From assembly GCA_038228295.1 (NCBI GenBank), contig JBBRPH010000022.1, positions 1 to 64,000 on the forward strand: a DNA stretch of 64,000 nucleotides, in the 5' to 3' direction. The position numbers and the translations under genes were made by a program. The stretch is from JAICKM01 sp038228295. Its GTDB lineage: Bacteria > Chloroflexota > Chloroflexia > QHBQ01 > JAICKM01. The notes beneath the pieces are model-generated. The model had not been told where the DNA came from, did not search any database, and worked only from the letters and a program-made list of their open reading frames with translations. Shown one piece after another: positions 29,506 through 38,667 of this stretch. Position 1 is the first letter of the stretch. Each line of letters begins with the position of its first letter.

Positions 29506-30891
29506 CTACGGCGTGACCGCATAGCCCTGCGCCAGCCATGCCGCCATGCCGCCGGTGACGTTGTGGATTTGGGTGTAGCCCTGGCGACGTAGTAGACTGC
29601 CGGCGAGGCTGCTGCGGTAGCCGCTACCGCAGATCACAGCCAGAGGATGATCACGAGGCAGGTCAGCCGGCTCCGTAACGAGGCTATTGGCGAGGCGGTG
29701 AACCGCACCGGCGATATGCCCGCTCTGCCATTCGTCGGCGTTACGTACATCAACTACTTGCAGCGGTGTGGCCGAGTCGATCATTCTTTTCAAGGCGGCG
29801 ACACTGATCTGCGCCACTGTAGCGACGGGCCGGCCGGCGGCAGTCCAGGCATCCATGCCGCCCGCCAGCACGCCCACTGCCCCGTCCAAGCCAATGCGGT
29901 GCAGTTGGGTGAGGGCGGCGGCGACATCCGTGGGTGCGGCGACTACCAGCAGCAGCGCATCCTCGGCGGACAAGGTCGAGCCGGCCCAGGTGGTGAAGCG
30001 ATTATCGAGACCGACATTGATCGCGCCGACGACATGGCCCGCGCCGAAAGCCGTCGCCTCGCGTGTATCCAGCACCGTGGTCTGCGGCTGGGCCACGCGG
30101 GCAGCGAATGCGGCGGGATCAAGCAGTGCCAGCGTAGGCGGCGCGCCGAGCGGCGGCCCGGCCTGATTGATCGGGCGCATTCGCGGGTAGTAGGCGGGGA
30201 TCGTCGGCTGGTTGCTCAGCACAGCGCGCACGAACGCCGCCGGGCCGTCATGCTGCAAATAGGGATTGGTCGCCTTTTCGTAGCCGATGGTCGAAGTGCG
30301 CGTGCTGGAAATGGCGGCGCCGCACGACGAGCCGGCCCCATGCGTCGGTAGCACGATCACCGCGTCGCCCACCGGCAAGATCTTGTGGTGCAGGCTGTCG
30401 TAGAGTTGCGGAGCCAGTTTCGCGCCCAACGCCGGACCGAGCAGATCCGGCCGGCCCACCGACCCCACCAACAAATCGCCGCCACTGAAGATCAGGGCGG
30501 GCAGCGTGGGACTGCGTTTGGTGTCATAGACCAGATAACAGAGGTGTTCGGGCGTGTGGCCGGGCGTTTCCAGCACCCGCACCTGGAGTTCACCAAAACA
30601 CAAGCGGTCGTCGTCGCGCAACGGCTGGTGGTCATAGCGCAAGCCCGCTGCGGCGCTGTGGCCGATCACGGCCCCGCAGGCGGCGGCCAACTCGCGGCTG
30701 CCCGACACATAATCATTGTGCAGGTGCGTCTCCAGGATATGCGTGATCCGCAACCCCCGATCCTGGGCCGTGCGCAAGTAATCGTCAATATCACGCTTGG
30801 GATCGACCACGAAAGCAACTCCGGCTTCGGTGGAACCGATCAGGTAGGAATAATGACCCAGGCTTTCGACATAAAATTGCTGTAGAAACAT
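29506..30891 (-). CDS. MBL-fold hydrolase fused to two rhodanese domains (persulfide dioxygenase-like)
   Basis: 461 residues. Residues 1-~240 are a metallo-beta-lactamase domain with metal motif THLHNDYVSG, later TPGHTPEH, a GDLL block and a C-terminal His in VLPTHGAGSSCG; this pattern matches persulfide dioxygenase/CstB-like proteins that oxidise sulfane sulfur. Rhodanese 1 (~275-360) has DTREATAFGAGHVVGAINVGL but its loop reads VVAAPTD, so the Cys is missing. Rhodanese 2 (~370-460) has DVRNADEWQSGHIAGAVH and an intact loop ICGSGYRSS. One active and one dead rhodanese is common in this family. I start at ATG 30891, with GAGGAGC upstream. It is divergent from the fluoride channel gene. Confidence 0.87.
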   Translation of the reverse strand: MFLQQFYVESLGHYSYLIGSTEAGVAFVVDPKRDIDDYLRTAQDRGLRITHILETHLHNDYVSGSRELAAACGAVIGHSAAAGLRYDHQPLRDDDRLCFGELQVRVLETPGHTPEHLCYLVYDTKRSPTLPALIFSGGDLLVGSVGRPDLLGPALGAKLAPQLYDSLHHKILPVGDAVIVLPTHGAGSSCGAAISSTRTSTIGYEKATNPYLQHDGPAAFVRAVLSNQPTIPAYYPRMRPINQAGPPLGAPPTLALLDPAAFAARVAQPQTTVLDTREATAFGAGHVVGAINVGLDNRFTTWAGSTLSAEDALLLVVAAPTDVAAALTQLHRIGLDGAVGVLAGGMDAWTAAGRPVATVAQISVAALKRMIDSATPLQVVDVRNADEWQSGHIAGAVHRLANSLVTEPADLPRDHPLAVICGSGYRSSLAGSLLRRQGYTQIHNVTGGMAAWLAQGYAVTP

Positions 30892-30960
30892 GGGGGGTAC
30901 GCTCCTCGCCTTTGAGGGGTGACAGGCCGCCGGCCCACAGGGGCCAAGAGTTACGCCCTC

Positions 30961-30989
30961 AGTGTACACCCTGGCCGCGCGCTTGGCAA
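30961..30989 (-). promoter_or_regulatory. Promoter of the MBL-rhodanese gene
   Basis: Minus-strand TTGCCA (plus 30984-30989), 17-bp spacer, TACACT (plus 30961-30966). It is back to back with the crcB promoter, whose -35 begins 9 bp away. Confidence 0.6.
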
Positions 30990-30997
30990 CCGCACGC

Positions 30998-31026
30998 TTG
31001 ACGTAAACGCAGGCTTGCCGTATAAA
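30998..31026 (+). promoter_or_regulatory. Promoter of the fluoride channel gene (leaderless type)
   Basis: TTGACG (30998-31003), 17-bp spacer, TATAAA (31021-31026). Six nt separate it from the ATG at 31033. There is no Shine-Dalgarno and no room for a fluoride riboswitch. Confidence 0.7.
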
Positions 31027-31032
31027 GCCGGT

Positions 31033-31422
31033 ATGCGAAACCCCTGGCTCGATTCGTTGCTCATTGGCCTCGGCGCGGTGGCCGGGGCCAATGCACGCTA
31101 CTGGCTGACCACCCTATTCGTGGATCGCTTCGGCCCGACCTTTCCCTGGGGTACGCTGGTGATCAATGTCAGTGGCAGCCTACTGATCGGCCTGATCATG
31201 GCCGTGCTAACCACGCGCAACGAAAGCGATCCCACACTGCGCCTCCTGCTGGTGACGGGTTTCTTAGGTGCCTACACCACGTTCTCGACTTATACGTATG
31301 ACACGGTGCGCCTGTTCGCCGGGGGCGCGAACGGAGCCGCGCCGGCGAACGCGCTGGGCAGCATGGTGCTGGGCTTGGGCGCGGCGGCGTTGGGCCTGTG
31401 GCTGGGCAGCCGGCTAGCGTGA
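31033..31422 (+). CDS. crcB: Fluoride ion channel CrcB/Fluc
   Basis: 129 residues, four membrane helices, a dual-topology dimeric channel exporting fluoride. Family marks: GAVAGANARYWLTT in helix 1, WGTLVINVSGSLLIG in helix 2 (the pore Asn), and GFLGAYTTFSTYTYDT in helix 3 with the Na+/Phe-box region. Length is normal. The start ATG 31033 is fixed by the promoter six nt upstream and by the family N-terminus. Its stop codon overlaps the next gene's GTG as GTGA, so the two are translationally coupled. Confidence 0.93.
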   Translation: MRNPWLDSLLIGLGAVAGANARYWLTTLFVDRFGPTFPWGTLVINVSGSLLIGLIMAVLTTRNESDPTLRLLLVTGFLGAYTTFSTYTYDTVRLFAGGANGAAPANALGSMVLGLGAAALGLWLGSRLA

Positions 31423-32366
31423 CCCGACGCCGGCTGGGGGTGCTTGCGTTGCTGCTGCTGGGCGGCGCGGCGCTCGCATTGGGCTGGAGCCTGACCCGCC
31501 CGGCTCCGCGCCCGCTGGGAGCCGCCCTGCTCTGGCTGGCCGAGGACTCGGCGGGGCGTATTTATGCCGGCGATGCCGAGCGCGATCTGATCTGGATTTT
31601 CGACAGCAGCGGGCGTGCGCTGGGCGTGCTGCGGCCTTTCGCGACGACAGTGGGCACGCCGGGGCCGGGTATTCAGCCACCCAACCGCAGCCGCGATCCC
31701 CTCGCCGCCGGCGAAGTCGAGTCGCGCTTTTGCGGATTGGCGGTGGATAGTGCCGACCATTTATATGTGGTAGACCTCTTGCACCGCCGATTGCAGCAGT
31801 GGGATCGTAGCGGCCAATTACGCGCCGGTTGGCCGCTACCGCCCAATTACGTACCGGGGCCGGGCTGCCTAGCCGCCGCCGAGTCGGTCTACTTGGCCGA
31901 CGGGCAAGGCATGATCTATCGCTACACGGATGGGCCGCCGCCGGTCGTGCTGGGGCCGGCGCGCCCACCGCTGCGCGGGCTGGCCGTGGCCGCCGACGGT
32001 GCGCTGCTGCTGTTGCACGACCGCAGCATGGAGCGCATCCCGCGCAGCGGCGCAGCAGCGGCCATCAGCCCGCTACCTGCCCCAGCCACTGCGCTGCGCG
32101 TGCCTTACGGCGCGATCCTGGGCCGACACAACGGTGAGACGATGGTAGGCGACATCACCACCAGCCGGGTGCTGCGCTTCGACGCGCAAGGCACTGCCCT
32201 GCCGGCGTTCGGCAGCCCCAGCTTACTGCGTCGGGTCGGCGGCCTAGCCGAAGACCGCTACGGGCGCATCCTGGTCAGTGATCCCGCCACCCGCACGCTG
32301 CATCGCTTCCAGGCCGACGGCACACCCGATGTCGTCTGGACTAGCCCCGCCGAACCCGGCGAGTGA
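31419..32366 (+). CDS. Membrane-anchored NHL-like beta-propeller protein
   Basis: 315 residues. The N-terminus is a signal anchor (GVLALLLLGGAALALGWSL), then six or so NHL-type blades: GRIYAGDAERDLIWIFDSSGRALG, FCGLAVDSADHLYVVDLLHRRLQQWDRSGQ, LRGLAVAADGALLLL, GETMVGDITTSRVLRFDAQG, and VGGLAEDRYGRILVSDPATRTLHRFQADG. No catalytic motif is visible; such propellers usually bind proteins, sugars or RNA outside the cell. It is coupled to crcB by a GTGA overlap (start GTG 31419), though a role with fluoride is not implied. Function unknown. Confidence 0.75.
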   Translation: MTRRRLGVLALLLLGGAALALGWSLTRPAPRPLGAALLWLAEDSAGRIYAGDAERDLIWIFDSSGRALGVLRPFATTVGTPGPGIQPPNRSRDPLAAGEVESRFCGLAVDSADHLYVVDLLHRRLQQWDRSGQLRAGWPLPPNYVPGPGCLAAAESVYLADGQGMIYRYTDGPPPVVLGPARPPLRGLAVAADGALLLLHDRSMERIPRSGAAAAISPLPAPATALRVPYGAILGRHNGETMVGDITTSRVLRFDAQGTALPAFGSPSLLRRVGGLAEDRYGRILVSDPATRTLHRFQADGTPDVVWTSPAEPGE

Positions 32367-32513
32367 GGCGATAGCGGGCGGCTACCGGCAGCGGTTGGTA
32401 GCGCGCCCCCCACTGCACACCACCGTCTAACGTGCTATACTGTTGCTACATAATTATCACCATACCTCCGACGCCTGCTTACGTTTTATGTGTTATGCAC
32501 GGGAGAAGCCGCT

Positions 32514-33719
32514 ATGTCCGAGCCTCGACCACCCACCGTCCTTTGCCTAGCAAGTTATGAGAAAGGGTACGCTTTTTTGCGTGAGTGCAAGCGCGAAGGC
32601 TGCCGGGTGCTGCTGCTGACCCTCGAAAGGCTGGCCGAGGGTGAGTGGCCGCGCGACTGCATTGATGAAGTTCACCTGATGCCCAGCCTAGCGCAACGCC
32701 AAGACGTGATTCATGCCGTCAGCTATTTGGCGCGACACCAGCCGATTGACCGCATCGTGCCGCTTGACGATTACGACGTAGAGACCGCCGCCGCGTTGCG
32801 CGAGCACCTACGCTGCCCCGGCATGGGCGACACCACGGCCCGCTTTTTCCGCGATAAGCTCGCCATGCGCGTGCAGGCGCAGGACCGGGGCATTCTGGTG
32901 CCGTCGTTTGTCCATGTGCTGAACTATGAGCGGGTGGCCGCATGGATGGAGCACACCCCCGCGCCGTGGGTGCTGAAGCCGCGCTCCGAAGCCTCGGCGG
33001 TCGGCATCCAGAAGATCAATAACGCCGAGGATCTGTGGCCGCTGCTGGATAAATTGGGTGACCGCCAATCATATTATGTGCTGGAGCAATATATCGCCGG
33101 CGATGTATATCATGTGGATGCGATCAATGCGGAGCGCGAAGTGGTCTTCGCCCTGGCCCATCAATACGGCCACCCGCCGATGAACGTAGCGCACGAGGGC
33201 GGCATCTTCACCAGCCACACCCTACCACGCGACTCCGCCGACGCGCAAACGCTGCTCTCGTTGCACCGCGAGCTGATGCAGGCGCTCAACATGGTGCGTG
33301 GGGTAACGCACACCGAGTTTATCAAGGGCCGTGCCGATGGGCGCTTCTACTTTTTGGAGACCGCGGCACGTGTCGGCGGCGCGTATATCGCCGAGTCAGT
33401 CGAGGCAGCGACCGGCATCAACCTATGGGCCGAGTGGGCCAAGATCGAGGTGTCGGGTGGGACTACGCCTTATGTCGTGCCGCCCGCGCGTAGCGACTAT
33501 GCCGGGCTGCTTGTCTCGCTGGCGCGCCAAGAGTGGCCCGACCTGAGTGCCTACACCGACCCGGAGATCGTCTGGCGCTTACATCGCAAAAACCACGCCG
33601 GCCTGGTGGTGGCCGCGCCCGATCCCGCCCACCTGGCCGCGCTGCTCGCCTCCTACACCCAGCGCTTTGCTGACGACTTTTTCGCCACCCTGCCGCCGCC
33701 CACGAAGCCGACGAACTAA
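32514..33719 (+). CDS. ATP-grasp family ligase-like protein
   Basis: 401 residues. The ATP-grasp core is visible: a pre-domain with VLCLASYEKGYAFLRECKREGC, FFRDKLAMRVQAQDRGILVPSF, the ATP-binding WVLKPRSEASAVGIQKINN (about 155-175), VLEQYIAGDVYHVDAIN, and a metal-binding end GRFYFLETAARVGGAYI. Such enzymes join a carboxylate to an amine or thiol through an acyl phosphate; carboxylase- and D-Ala-D-Ala-like relatives exist. The substrates here are unknown. ATG 32514 has GGGAGAAG upstream. An MBL hydrolase gene follows after 67 bp with its own strong ribosome site. Confidence 0.8.
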   Translation: MSEPRPPTVLCLASYEKGYAFLRECKREGCRVLLLTLERLAEGEWPRDCIDEVHLMPSLAQRQDVIHAVSYLARHQPIDRIVPLDDYDVETAAALREHLRCPGMGDTTARFFRDKLAMRVQAQDRGILVPSFVHVLNYERVAAWMEHTPAPWVLKPRSEASAVGIQKINNAEDLWPLLDKLGDRQSYYVLEQYIAGDVYHVDAINAEREVVFALAHQYGHPPMNVAHEGGIFTSHTLPRDSADAQTLLSLHRELMQALNMVRGVTHTEFIKGRADGRFYFLETAARVGGAYIAESVEAATGINLWAEWAKIEVSGGTTPYVVPPARSDYAGLLVSLARQEWPDLSAYTDPEIVWRLHRKNHAGLVVAAPDPAHLAALLASYTQRFADDFFATLPPPTKPTN

Positions 33720-33786
33720 TCCAGTCCGCCCATCGCACACCGTACCGTGGATGTACCTCTTTAACTTAGCACTAGGAGGTTCCGGG

Positions 33787-34725
33787 ATGAAAGCAACGCC
33801 AACTATACTGCCGGACACGGGCCTCCCGCAGCCGCCGCAACTTCAGGAAGTCGCCGACGGCATCTATGCGTATCTGCAACCCGATTGGACCTGGATGATC
33901 AACAACACAGGGTTCCTGGTCGGCTCCGACAGCGTGACGGTGGTGGATACCTGCGGCACTGAGCCGCGCACCCAAGCCTTTATCCAGGCTATCCGCACCG
34001 TCAGCGATCAGCCGCTCCGCACCCTGATCAACACGCATCATCACGGCGATCATACCTATGGGAATTGGCTGTTGCCGGAGGCGACCATCATCGCCCAGGA
34101 CAAGTGTCGGCAGGCGGTCATCGCCAACGGCCTGAGCCTGCAACACCTGTTTCCCACCGCAAATTTTGGTGAGGTACGGGTCCAACCGCCGTTTGTCACG
34201 TTTGCCGAGGGGATTACCGTCTATGTGGACGCATTGCGGTTGGATGTGTTTCATCTCGGCCCAGCGCATACCACCAACGATAGTGTGGTGTGGATCGCGG
34301 AGAAAAAGGTACTCTTTGCCGGCGATCTAGTATTTAAGAATTGTACCCCTTTTGTGTTGGAGGGGGCGATTGCGCCCTATTTTACGGCATTGGAACGGCT
34401 GCGCGCTTTAGGGACCGACACGATTGTACCGGGGCATGGGCCGGTTTGCGGCCCAGAGGCGTTAGACGAAGTGGCCGGGTATCTACGCTTTATTCAGGAG
34501 GTAGCCCACGCAGGGGTCGCGGCTGGACTCACCCCGTTGGAAGCAGCCCGTGCCACCGATCTCGGCCTCTATGCCGGGCTGTCGGACCCCGAGCGTATTG
34601 TGGGCAATCTCCACCGCGCCTACTCCGAGCTACGGGGCGAACCCGCCGGCACCCCCTTGCCCCTGCTGCCCATCGTGCGCGAGATGGAAGCCTATAGCGG
34701 GCATCCCGCGCGCTGCTTTGCCTGA
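33787..34725 (+). CDS. MBL-fold metallohydrolase
   Basis: 312 residues with the zinc motif THHHGDHTYGN near residue 84, then VFHLGPAHTTNDSVVW and FAGDLVFKNCTPF, and IVPGHGPVCG near the C-terminus, so a two-metal site is likely. It resembles the cyclase/lactonase-type MBL group that includes hydrolases of quorum signals and polyketide-associated enzymes. I start at ATG 33787 since AGGAGG lies 8 nt upstream; the open frame extends 80 codons further but overlaps the end of the ATP-grasp gene. It is likely co-transcribed with that gene. Substrate unknown. Confidence 0.83.
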   Translation: MKATPTILPDTGLPQPPQLQEVADGIYAYLQPDWTWMINNTGFLVGSDSVTVVDTCGTEPRTQAFIQAIRTVSDQPLRTLINTHHHGDHTYGNWLLPEATIIAQDKCRQAVIANGLSLQHLFPTANFGEVRVQPPFVTFAEGITVYVDALRLDVFHLGPAHTTNDSVVWIAEKKVLFAGDLVFKNCTPFVLEGAIAPYFTALERLRALGTDTIVPGHGPVCGPEALDEVAGYLRFIQEVAHAGVAAGLTPLEAARATDLGLYAGLSDPERIVGNLHRAYSELRGEPAGTPLPLLPIVREMEAYSGHPARCFA

Positions 34726-34772
34726 AAGATCCGCTTTAGCAATGGACCCAACGCTGACAGCACTGTAGGCGA

Positions 34773-36008
34773 TTAAACCGGAAGCGCCGCTAGAGGCACC
34801 TCTGCGTCCATCGGCCGGCGACGAGCCAGCAGCAGCACAACAATACCCAGCGCGGTGAGAACGGCGGCGGCGGGGAAAACGGCGAACAGGCTCACCTGCG
34901 TGACCAGACTGCCCAGCGCGGGGCCGAGCGCCAAGCCGGCGTTGACCGGCAGGTAGGAGAAGGCCATCACCCGCCCGCGCACCGGAGCCGGGGTGGAGTT
35001 GGAGAGGACAGCAAAGGAGAGGGCGAACACACCGGAAGCCACACCGTTAATCGCCGCCCAAGCCGCCGCGAAAGTCACCAAATCGCCGGCGAAGAGAGGC
35101 AGCGGCCACAGCAGCACGGTGATCGCCGCGCCGATCAGCAGCACGCGCCACAGGCCCAATCGGTCGGCCAACGCGCCCATCAGCGGACTACAAACCAGCG
35201 TGGTCAAGCCGCCCGCACCCAGCACCCAGCCGACGGCCGTGCCCTGATCGGCACCGTGGTAGAGCCGCGCCACCGCCAGCGGCAGATAGGTGAGCGCCAT
35301 CATCCAGCCGCCAAATAGCAGAAACAGTGCCGAAAACAGTACCCGCAAGCGGGGCGAGCGCCCGACGATGCCTACCGAGTCCCAGGCCATCCCCAGCAGC
35401 GAGCCGCGGTTGGTTCCCACATAGTTGTCGCGATAGCCGAAGCCGGTCGCCAATACCACGCAGGCTAACAGGACCACGTCTATACCCATCAACACCTGGA
35501 AGCCCCAATGATCCAGGATCGGCCCACCAAGCAGCGGACCGAGGAAGGCCGCCAGCGGTCCCGCCCCATTCATTACCGAGAACGCCAGTGCGATGCGGCC
35601 CGGCGGTGTGCGTTCGGCCAACGTGGTCATCATCAGGCCACTGTTGCCGAGCGAGAAGTTTTGCACGGTACGCGCCAACAAAAACACCCAGACGTTGCCC
35701 GCCAACAGCGCCAGGAGGCCCGCCAGTAGGTGCGCCACAAACGAGCGCACGATCACGGGTTGGCGCGAGTAGCGGTCGGCCAGCGCGCCCCAGAACGGCA
35801 GCAACGGCAGCCCCACTAAGGTGGAGACGGCGGTGATCGTGCCGGTCCAACCTTTCACATCGTCAGGCGCAATGCCCAGGTGCGGGAGGTAGAGCGGTGT
35901 GAAAGCGGTGATTTGGCCCCAGAACATGGCTTCGACAAACGAGGCCACTGTGAACAAGGTCAACAACGGCAGCCAGCGCGGAGCAGCGACAGCGGCGGTG
36001 GGATTCAT
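34773..36008 (-). CDS. MFS transporter
   Basis: 411-residue major facilitator with 12 predicted helices. Helix 2-3 loop GALADRYSRQPVIV carries motif A, and a second copy GALADRLGLWRVLL follows helix 8. Helix 5 has GPLAAFLGPLLGGPILDHWG, the motif C-like antiporter region, so drug efflux by proton exchange is likely. A long Gly/Ala-rich helix 10-11 region completes the fold. ATG 36008 has no good ribosome site; a TACAAT box lies 6 nt upstream but lacks a convincing -35. It converges with the MBL gene. Substrate unknown. Confidence 0.87.
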   Translation of the reverse strand: MNPTAAVAAPRWLPLLTLFTVASFVEAMFWGQITAFTPLYLPHLGIAPDDVKGWTGTITAVSTLVGLPLLPFWGALADRYSRQPVIVRSFVAHLLAGLLALLAGNVWVFLLARTVQNFSLGNSGLMMTTLAERTPPGRIALAFSVMNGAGPLAAFLGPLLGGPILDHWGFQVLMGIDVVLLACVVLATGFGYRDNYVGTNRGSLLGMAWDSVGIVGRSPRLRVLFSALFLLFGGWMMALTYLPLAVARLYHGADQGTAVGWVLGAGGLTTLVCSPLMGALADRLGLWRVLLIGAAITVLLWPLPLFAGDLVTFAAAWAAINGVASGVFALSFAVLSNSTPAPVRGRVMAFSYLPVNAGLALGPALGSLVTQVSLFAVFPAAAVLTALGIVVLLLARRRPMDAEVPLAALPV

Positions 36009-36164
36009 ATTTCTATTGTACCTGCGCTGTCAAGCGTCGGCGCACCCCTAAGCAGACACGACCTTTAGTTGCACAGGTGTAGGTACTGGACGTCCGACCT
36101 ATATTGTGCTATTCTACAACATAAATCATGGGCCACACAGATACCAATTGCAAAGGAGCTGTCT

Positions 36165-36614
36165 ATGCGCCGAAGTTTTCAATTTGAGCCGGTGAATCGC
36201 GGGGTCTTATGGACCCGGTTGAACCTGACCACGGCTCAATTAGCTGCCCTTTGTGATCTAACGACCCGCCAAGTCAGTTATTGGGCGCAGAAAGGCTACC
36301 TACCCCATTCACCGCAAAATCCTGACCGCTTTAACGGCGATGCCGCCGATATGTGTATCCTGATCAAGCAGGGGCTGAGTAGCGGATTCGGCCTGAGTCA
36401 GGCGGCGCGGTTGGCGCAGGCCCATCTAGCCGCCGAACTACGCGCCCAACCACAGATGGTAAACTTCGCCCCCCCGGCCCTGGCCGATATGCACGAAAAA
36501 CTCGTCGGTGTGTCGGCTACCGTGCGTCTATTGCTGGAACTGATTGAGCCACAACTGCCGCCGCCGGATGCGGAGCGGATCACCGATAGCCTGGTCGCCG
36601 GCAACGGGCACTAA
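36165..36614 (+). CDS. MerR-like winged-helix regulator
   Basis: 149 residues. An N-terminal winged-helix domain reads LTTAQLAALCDLTTRQVSYWAQKGYLP with FNGDAADMCILIKQGLSSGFGLSQAARL, the MerR arrangement of helix-turn-helix, wing and second helix pair. The C-terminal ~60 residues form a possible dimerisation helix (ALADMHEKLVGVSATVRLLLELI). There are no cysteines for metal sensing. The start ATG 36165 follows AAAGGAG by 6 nt; a longer open frame lacks a ribosome site. It may control its divergent MFS neighbour, as is common for MerR-type regulators of efflux genes; that is inference from position only. Confidence 0.65.
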   Translation: MRRSFQFEPVNRGVLWTRLNLTTAQLAALCDLTTRQVSYWAQKGYLPHSPQNPDRFNGDAADMCILIKQGLSSGFGLSQAARLAQAHLAAELRAQPQMVNFAPPALADMHEKLVGVSATVRLLLELIEPQLPPPDAERITDSLVAGNGH

Positions 36615-36729
36615 CCCGGCATAGTTCTTGCATTGGTTCTAATCTATACCCGTCCGGCGGGCCGTGTCGTCCTTCGCTCTCCGGCGGACAACCCACCCGG
36701 CGGCGACTGATAGAGGAGGAACTCAAGCA

Positions 36730-37461
36730 ATGACCACACCCCATGACAAGCACACAAACCCCCCGGCGCATAGTGCCGATAATCCCCCACTGACGCACGG
36801 CAGCGGCCAGTTCGGCGAGCTAGGCCAGGGCGGCCCCGGTAGCGATCTCACCCGGCAGATGGACAGCACCGGCCCGCAGACTGATAATAGCGGCGCGGTG
36901 GAGTTCATCCCGTGGGATGCTGCCGGCAAAATTGACGACGAAGTGGAACGCCGCACATGGCCGCCGGGTCAGGGGCCGAATGCGCCGGCAGGTACACCGC
37001 CGGCACCCAGCGGCGATGTCCACACCGGCGCGGTAAAGGGCGGCACCCATCAGGGCCAAGAAGACACCGGGCCGGGCCGCTACGGTGGGCCAACCGGCCA
37101 TACAATGGCCGCCCAGCGCTACGCCGGGGCAAGCGACAACGCACCGACCGATCCGGTAGCCGGTGCCGTCACCACACTCGCTGCTGAGACCGCCGCCGAC
37201 CACACAATGCGCCCGGCCGGCCCCGGCGGGCAACATCAGACCTGGGAAGGCGGCACGGCCGGCGACCAAGCGATGCAGGCCGCGCAAACCTTTGAACATA
37301 CCGGCGGGCAGCCCACACCGGCCGCCGATACACACCCTAGCGGTGGCGGCAGCAGTAGCCGGCATAGTGGCACAGCAGGTAGCAGTGGACAGCATACCGG
37401 CCCTAGCAGCACGGGTCATAACACACCCCAGTCGAGCGGGCACGGCGAGACACATAAATAG
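36730..37461 (+). CDS. Low-complexity Gly/Thr/His/Pro-rich disordered protein
   Basis: 243 residues with no hydrophobic core, signal peptide or known domain. Composition is dominated by Gly, Thr, His, Pro, Ala, Ser and Gln, with Cys absent and few Leu or Ile. One more ordered spot is GAVEFIPWDAAGKIDDEVERRTWPP near residue 55-80. GGAGGAACTC upstream gives a good ribosome site, and a strong terminator follows, so the gene is real. Strongly hydrophilic proteins of this kind are often linked to stress or desiccation, but no such motif is identified. A shorter His-rich protein of similar style is encoded at 60753. Confidence 0.6.
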   Translation: MTTPHDKHTNPPAHSADNPPLTHGSGQFGELGQGGPGSDLTRQMDSTGPQTDNSGAVEFIPWDAAGKIDDEVERRTWPPGQGPNAPAGTPPAPSGDVHTGAVKGGTHQGQEDTGPGRYGGPTGHTMAAQRYAGASDNAPTDPVAGAVTTLAAETAADHTMRPAGPGGQHQTWEGGTAGDQAMQAAQTFEHTGGQPTPAADTHPSGGGSSSRHSGTAGSSGQHTGPSSTGHNTPQSSGHGETHK

Positions 37462-37503
37462 GCACTACGCTACTACCCGCCGTTCATAACAACAGATAGC
37501 CCC

Positions 37504-37567
37504 ATAAAAACAATAAGCAGCCAATGGGATACCTAAGTTAAACCCATTGGCTGCTTATTGTTTTTAT
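37504..37567. terminator. Bidirectional 25-bp hairpin terminator
   Basis: Arms 37504-37528 and 37543-37567 pair perfectly over a 14-nt loop. The base of the stem is A/T-rich, giving a T-run for both directions. It serves the plus-strand disordered protein gene and the minus-strand six-gene cluster ending at 37669. Confidence 0.9.
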
Positions 37568-37668
37568 TGTATAGCAGGCTAATATCCTCGCCATAATGCT
37601 TCGCGGCGCAGCTTAGATCAACCCGTCAGTCGTGTTACTTCGTGTTCTTAGGCATCAAAATCATCGAC

Positions 37669-38667
37669 TCAAGCAAAAGGCCACGCATAACCCGCAACGG
37701 CCCAGCCGGGCAGCGCCTCGCGGCGCAGCAGTGTTGCAATCGCCACCCGGTGCGCTTCGCCGCCTTGCCCGGCCCAGTGGCGATGGACCACGCCGAGCAG
37801 ATCGAGGTGATAGGCCAGCGCGTAGTAATGGGCTTGCTGCACAAACGCGGGCGGTAAGCGCCCGCCGGCGGTGTAGCCGGCCAGGAACGCGGCCGAGTCC
37901 AGGGGATCGGTAGGGTCGGCGAACAGCGGTGGGAAGTCGAGGGCAGCAGGCCCGACCTGTGCCCACTCGAAATCGAAGACGGCACTGATCAGCGGCGCAC
38001 CGGCGGCGGGTTGCAGACACATAGCGTTCCAGAGGCCGAAATCGCCGTGGACCAAACTACGCGGCGGCCTGACCGGTACGCAGGTGCGGTATGCGACGAA
38101 CCAGGCGCGTACTACCGCCAGTTCATCGGCCGGCAGCAGCGCGAGGTCAGCGGCTTGGGCCAATAAGTGATCAGTGTGGCAGGCTGTAACGGCCGCCCAA
38201 GACTCGTCCGTGCCCAACATCGCCGTCGCCGTGTCCCAGCCGCCGTAGCGGTCGCCCGGCAGCGGCAGGCTGTGCAGTCGTGCCAACGTCGCACCCAACT
38301 GCTGAGAGAGGTCCGCTTGTTCGGCATACGTAGCGGTGGACCAGAGGGTATCGCCCGGCCGGCCGGGCAGGTATTCTAGCAGCAGGTAGTCGTAGGGAAG
38401 AATACGGCGATCCGTGTCCACAGCCAGCACGGCCGGTACACCTACCGTCCCTAGTCGCCCCGCCACCCAACGTAGCGCCCAGGCTTCTTTAGCGATCTTC
38501 GGGCTATCGGGTTCGCGCTGATTGATCCGTAACACAGCCTGCCCGTTCAGCAGCCAGGCCGGATTAACCACACCACCGGCCAGAGGCGCGACACTGTGCA
38601 GCGGCCCTAGCTCCCACCGCGCCGCGACAGCCGCTAACTGCGCGTCGGTCGGCCGATAGGCGATCAC
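37669..38667 (-). CDS. Aminoglycoside phosphotransferase (APH/choline kinase) family protein
   Basis: 332-residue small-molecule kinase. The catalytic loop LVHGDFGLWN (about 207) and the metal-binding VFDFEWAQVG (about 230) are intact, with an N-lobe VLRINQREPD bearing the ATP Lys region. The family includes antibiotic kinases, choline, homoserine and fructosamine kinases; nothing in the sequence points to a drug target. The GTG start at 38667 overlaps the stop of the response regulator gene as GTGA, so translation is coupled. It is the last gene of the six-gene minus-strand cluster. Confidence 0.82.
   Translation of the reverse strand: MIAYRPTDAQLAAVAARWELGPLHSVAPLAGGVVNPAWLLNGQAVLRINQREPDSPKIAKEAWALRWVAGRLGTVGVPAVLAVDTDRRILPYDYLLLEYLPGRPGDTLWSTATYAEQADLSQQLGATLARLHSLPLPGDRYGGWDTATAMLGTDESWAAVTACHTDHLLAQAADLALLPADELAVVRAWFVAYRTCVPVRPPRSLVHGDFGLWNAMCLQPAAGAPLISAVFDFEWAQVGPAALDFPPLFADPTDPLDSAAFLAGYTAGGRLPPAFVQQAHYYALAYHLDLLGVVHRHWAGQGGEAHRVAIATLLRREALPGWAVAGYAWPFA

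Noticed and set aside
30990..31033. Fluoride riboswitch upstream of crcB
   Set aside because: The -10 box is 6 nt from the ATG, leaving no untranslated leader for a riboswitch.
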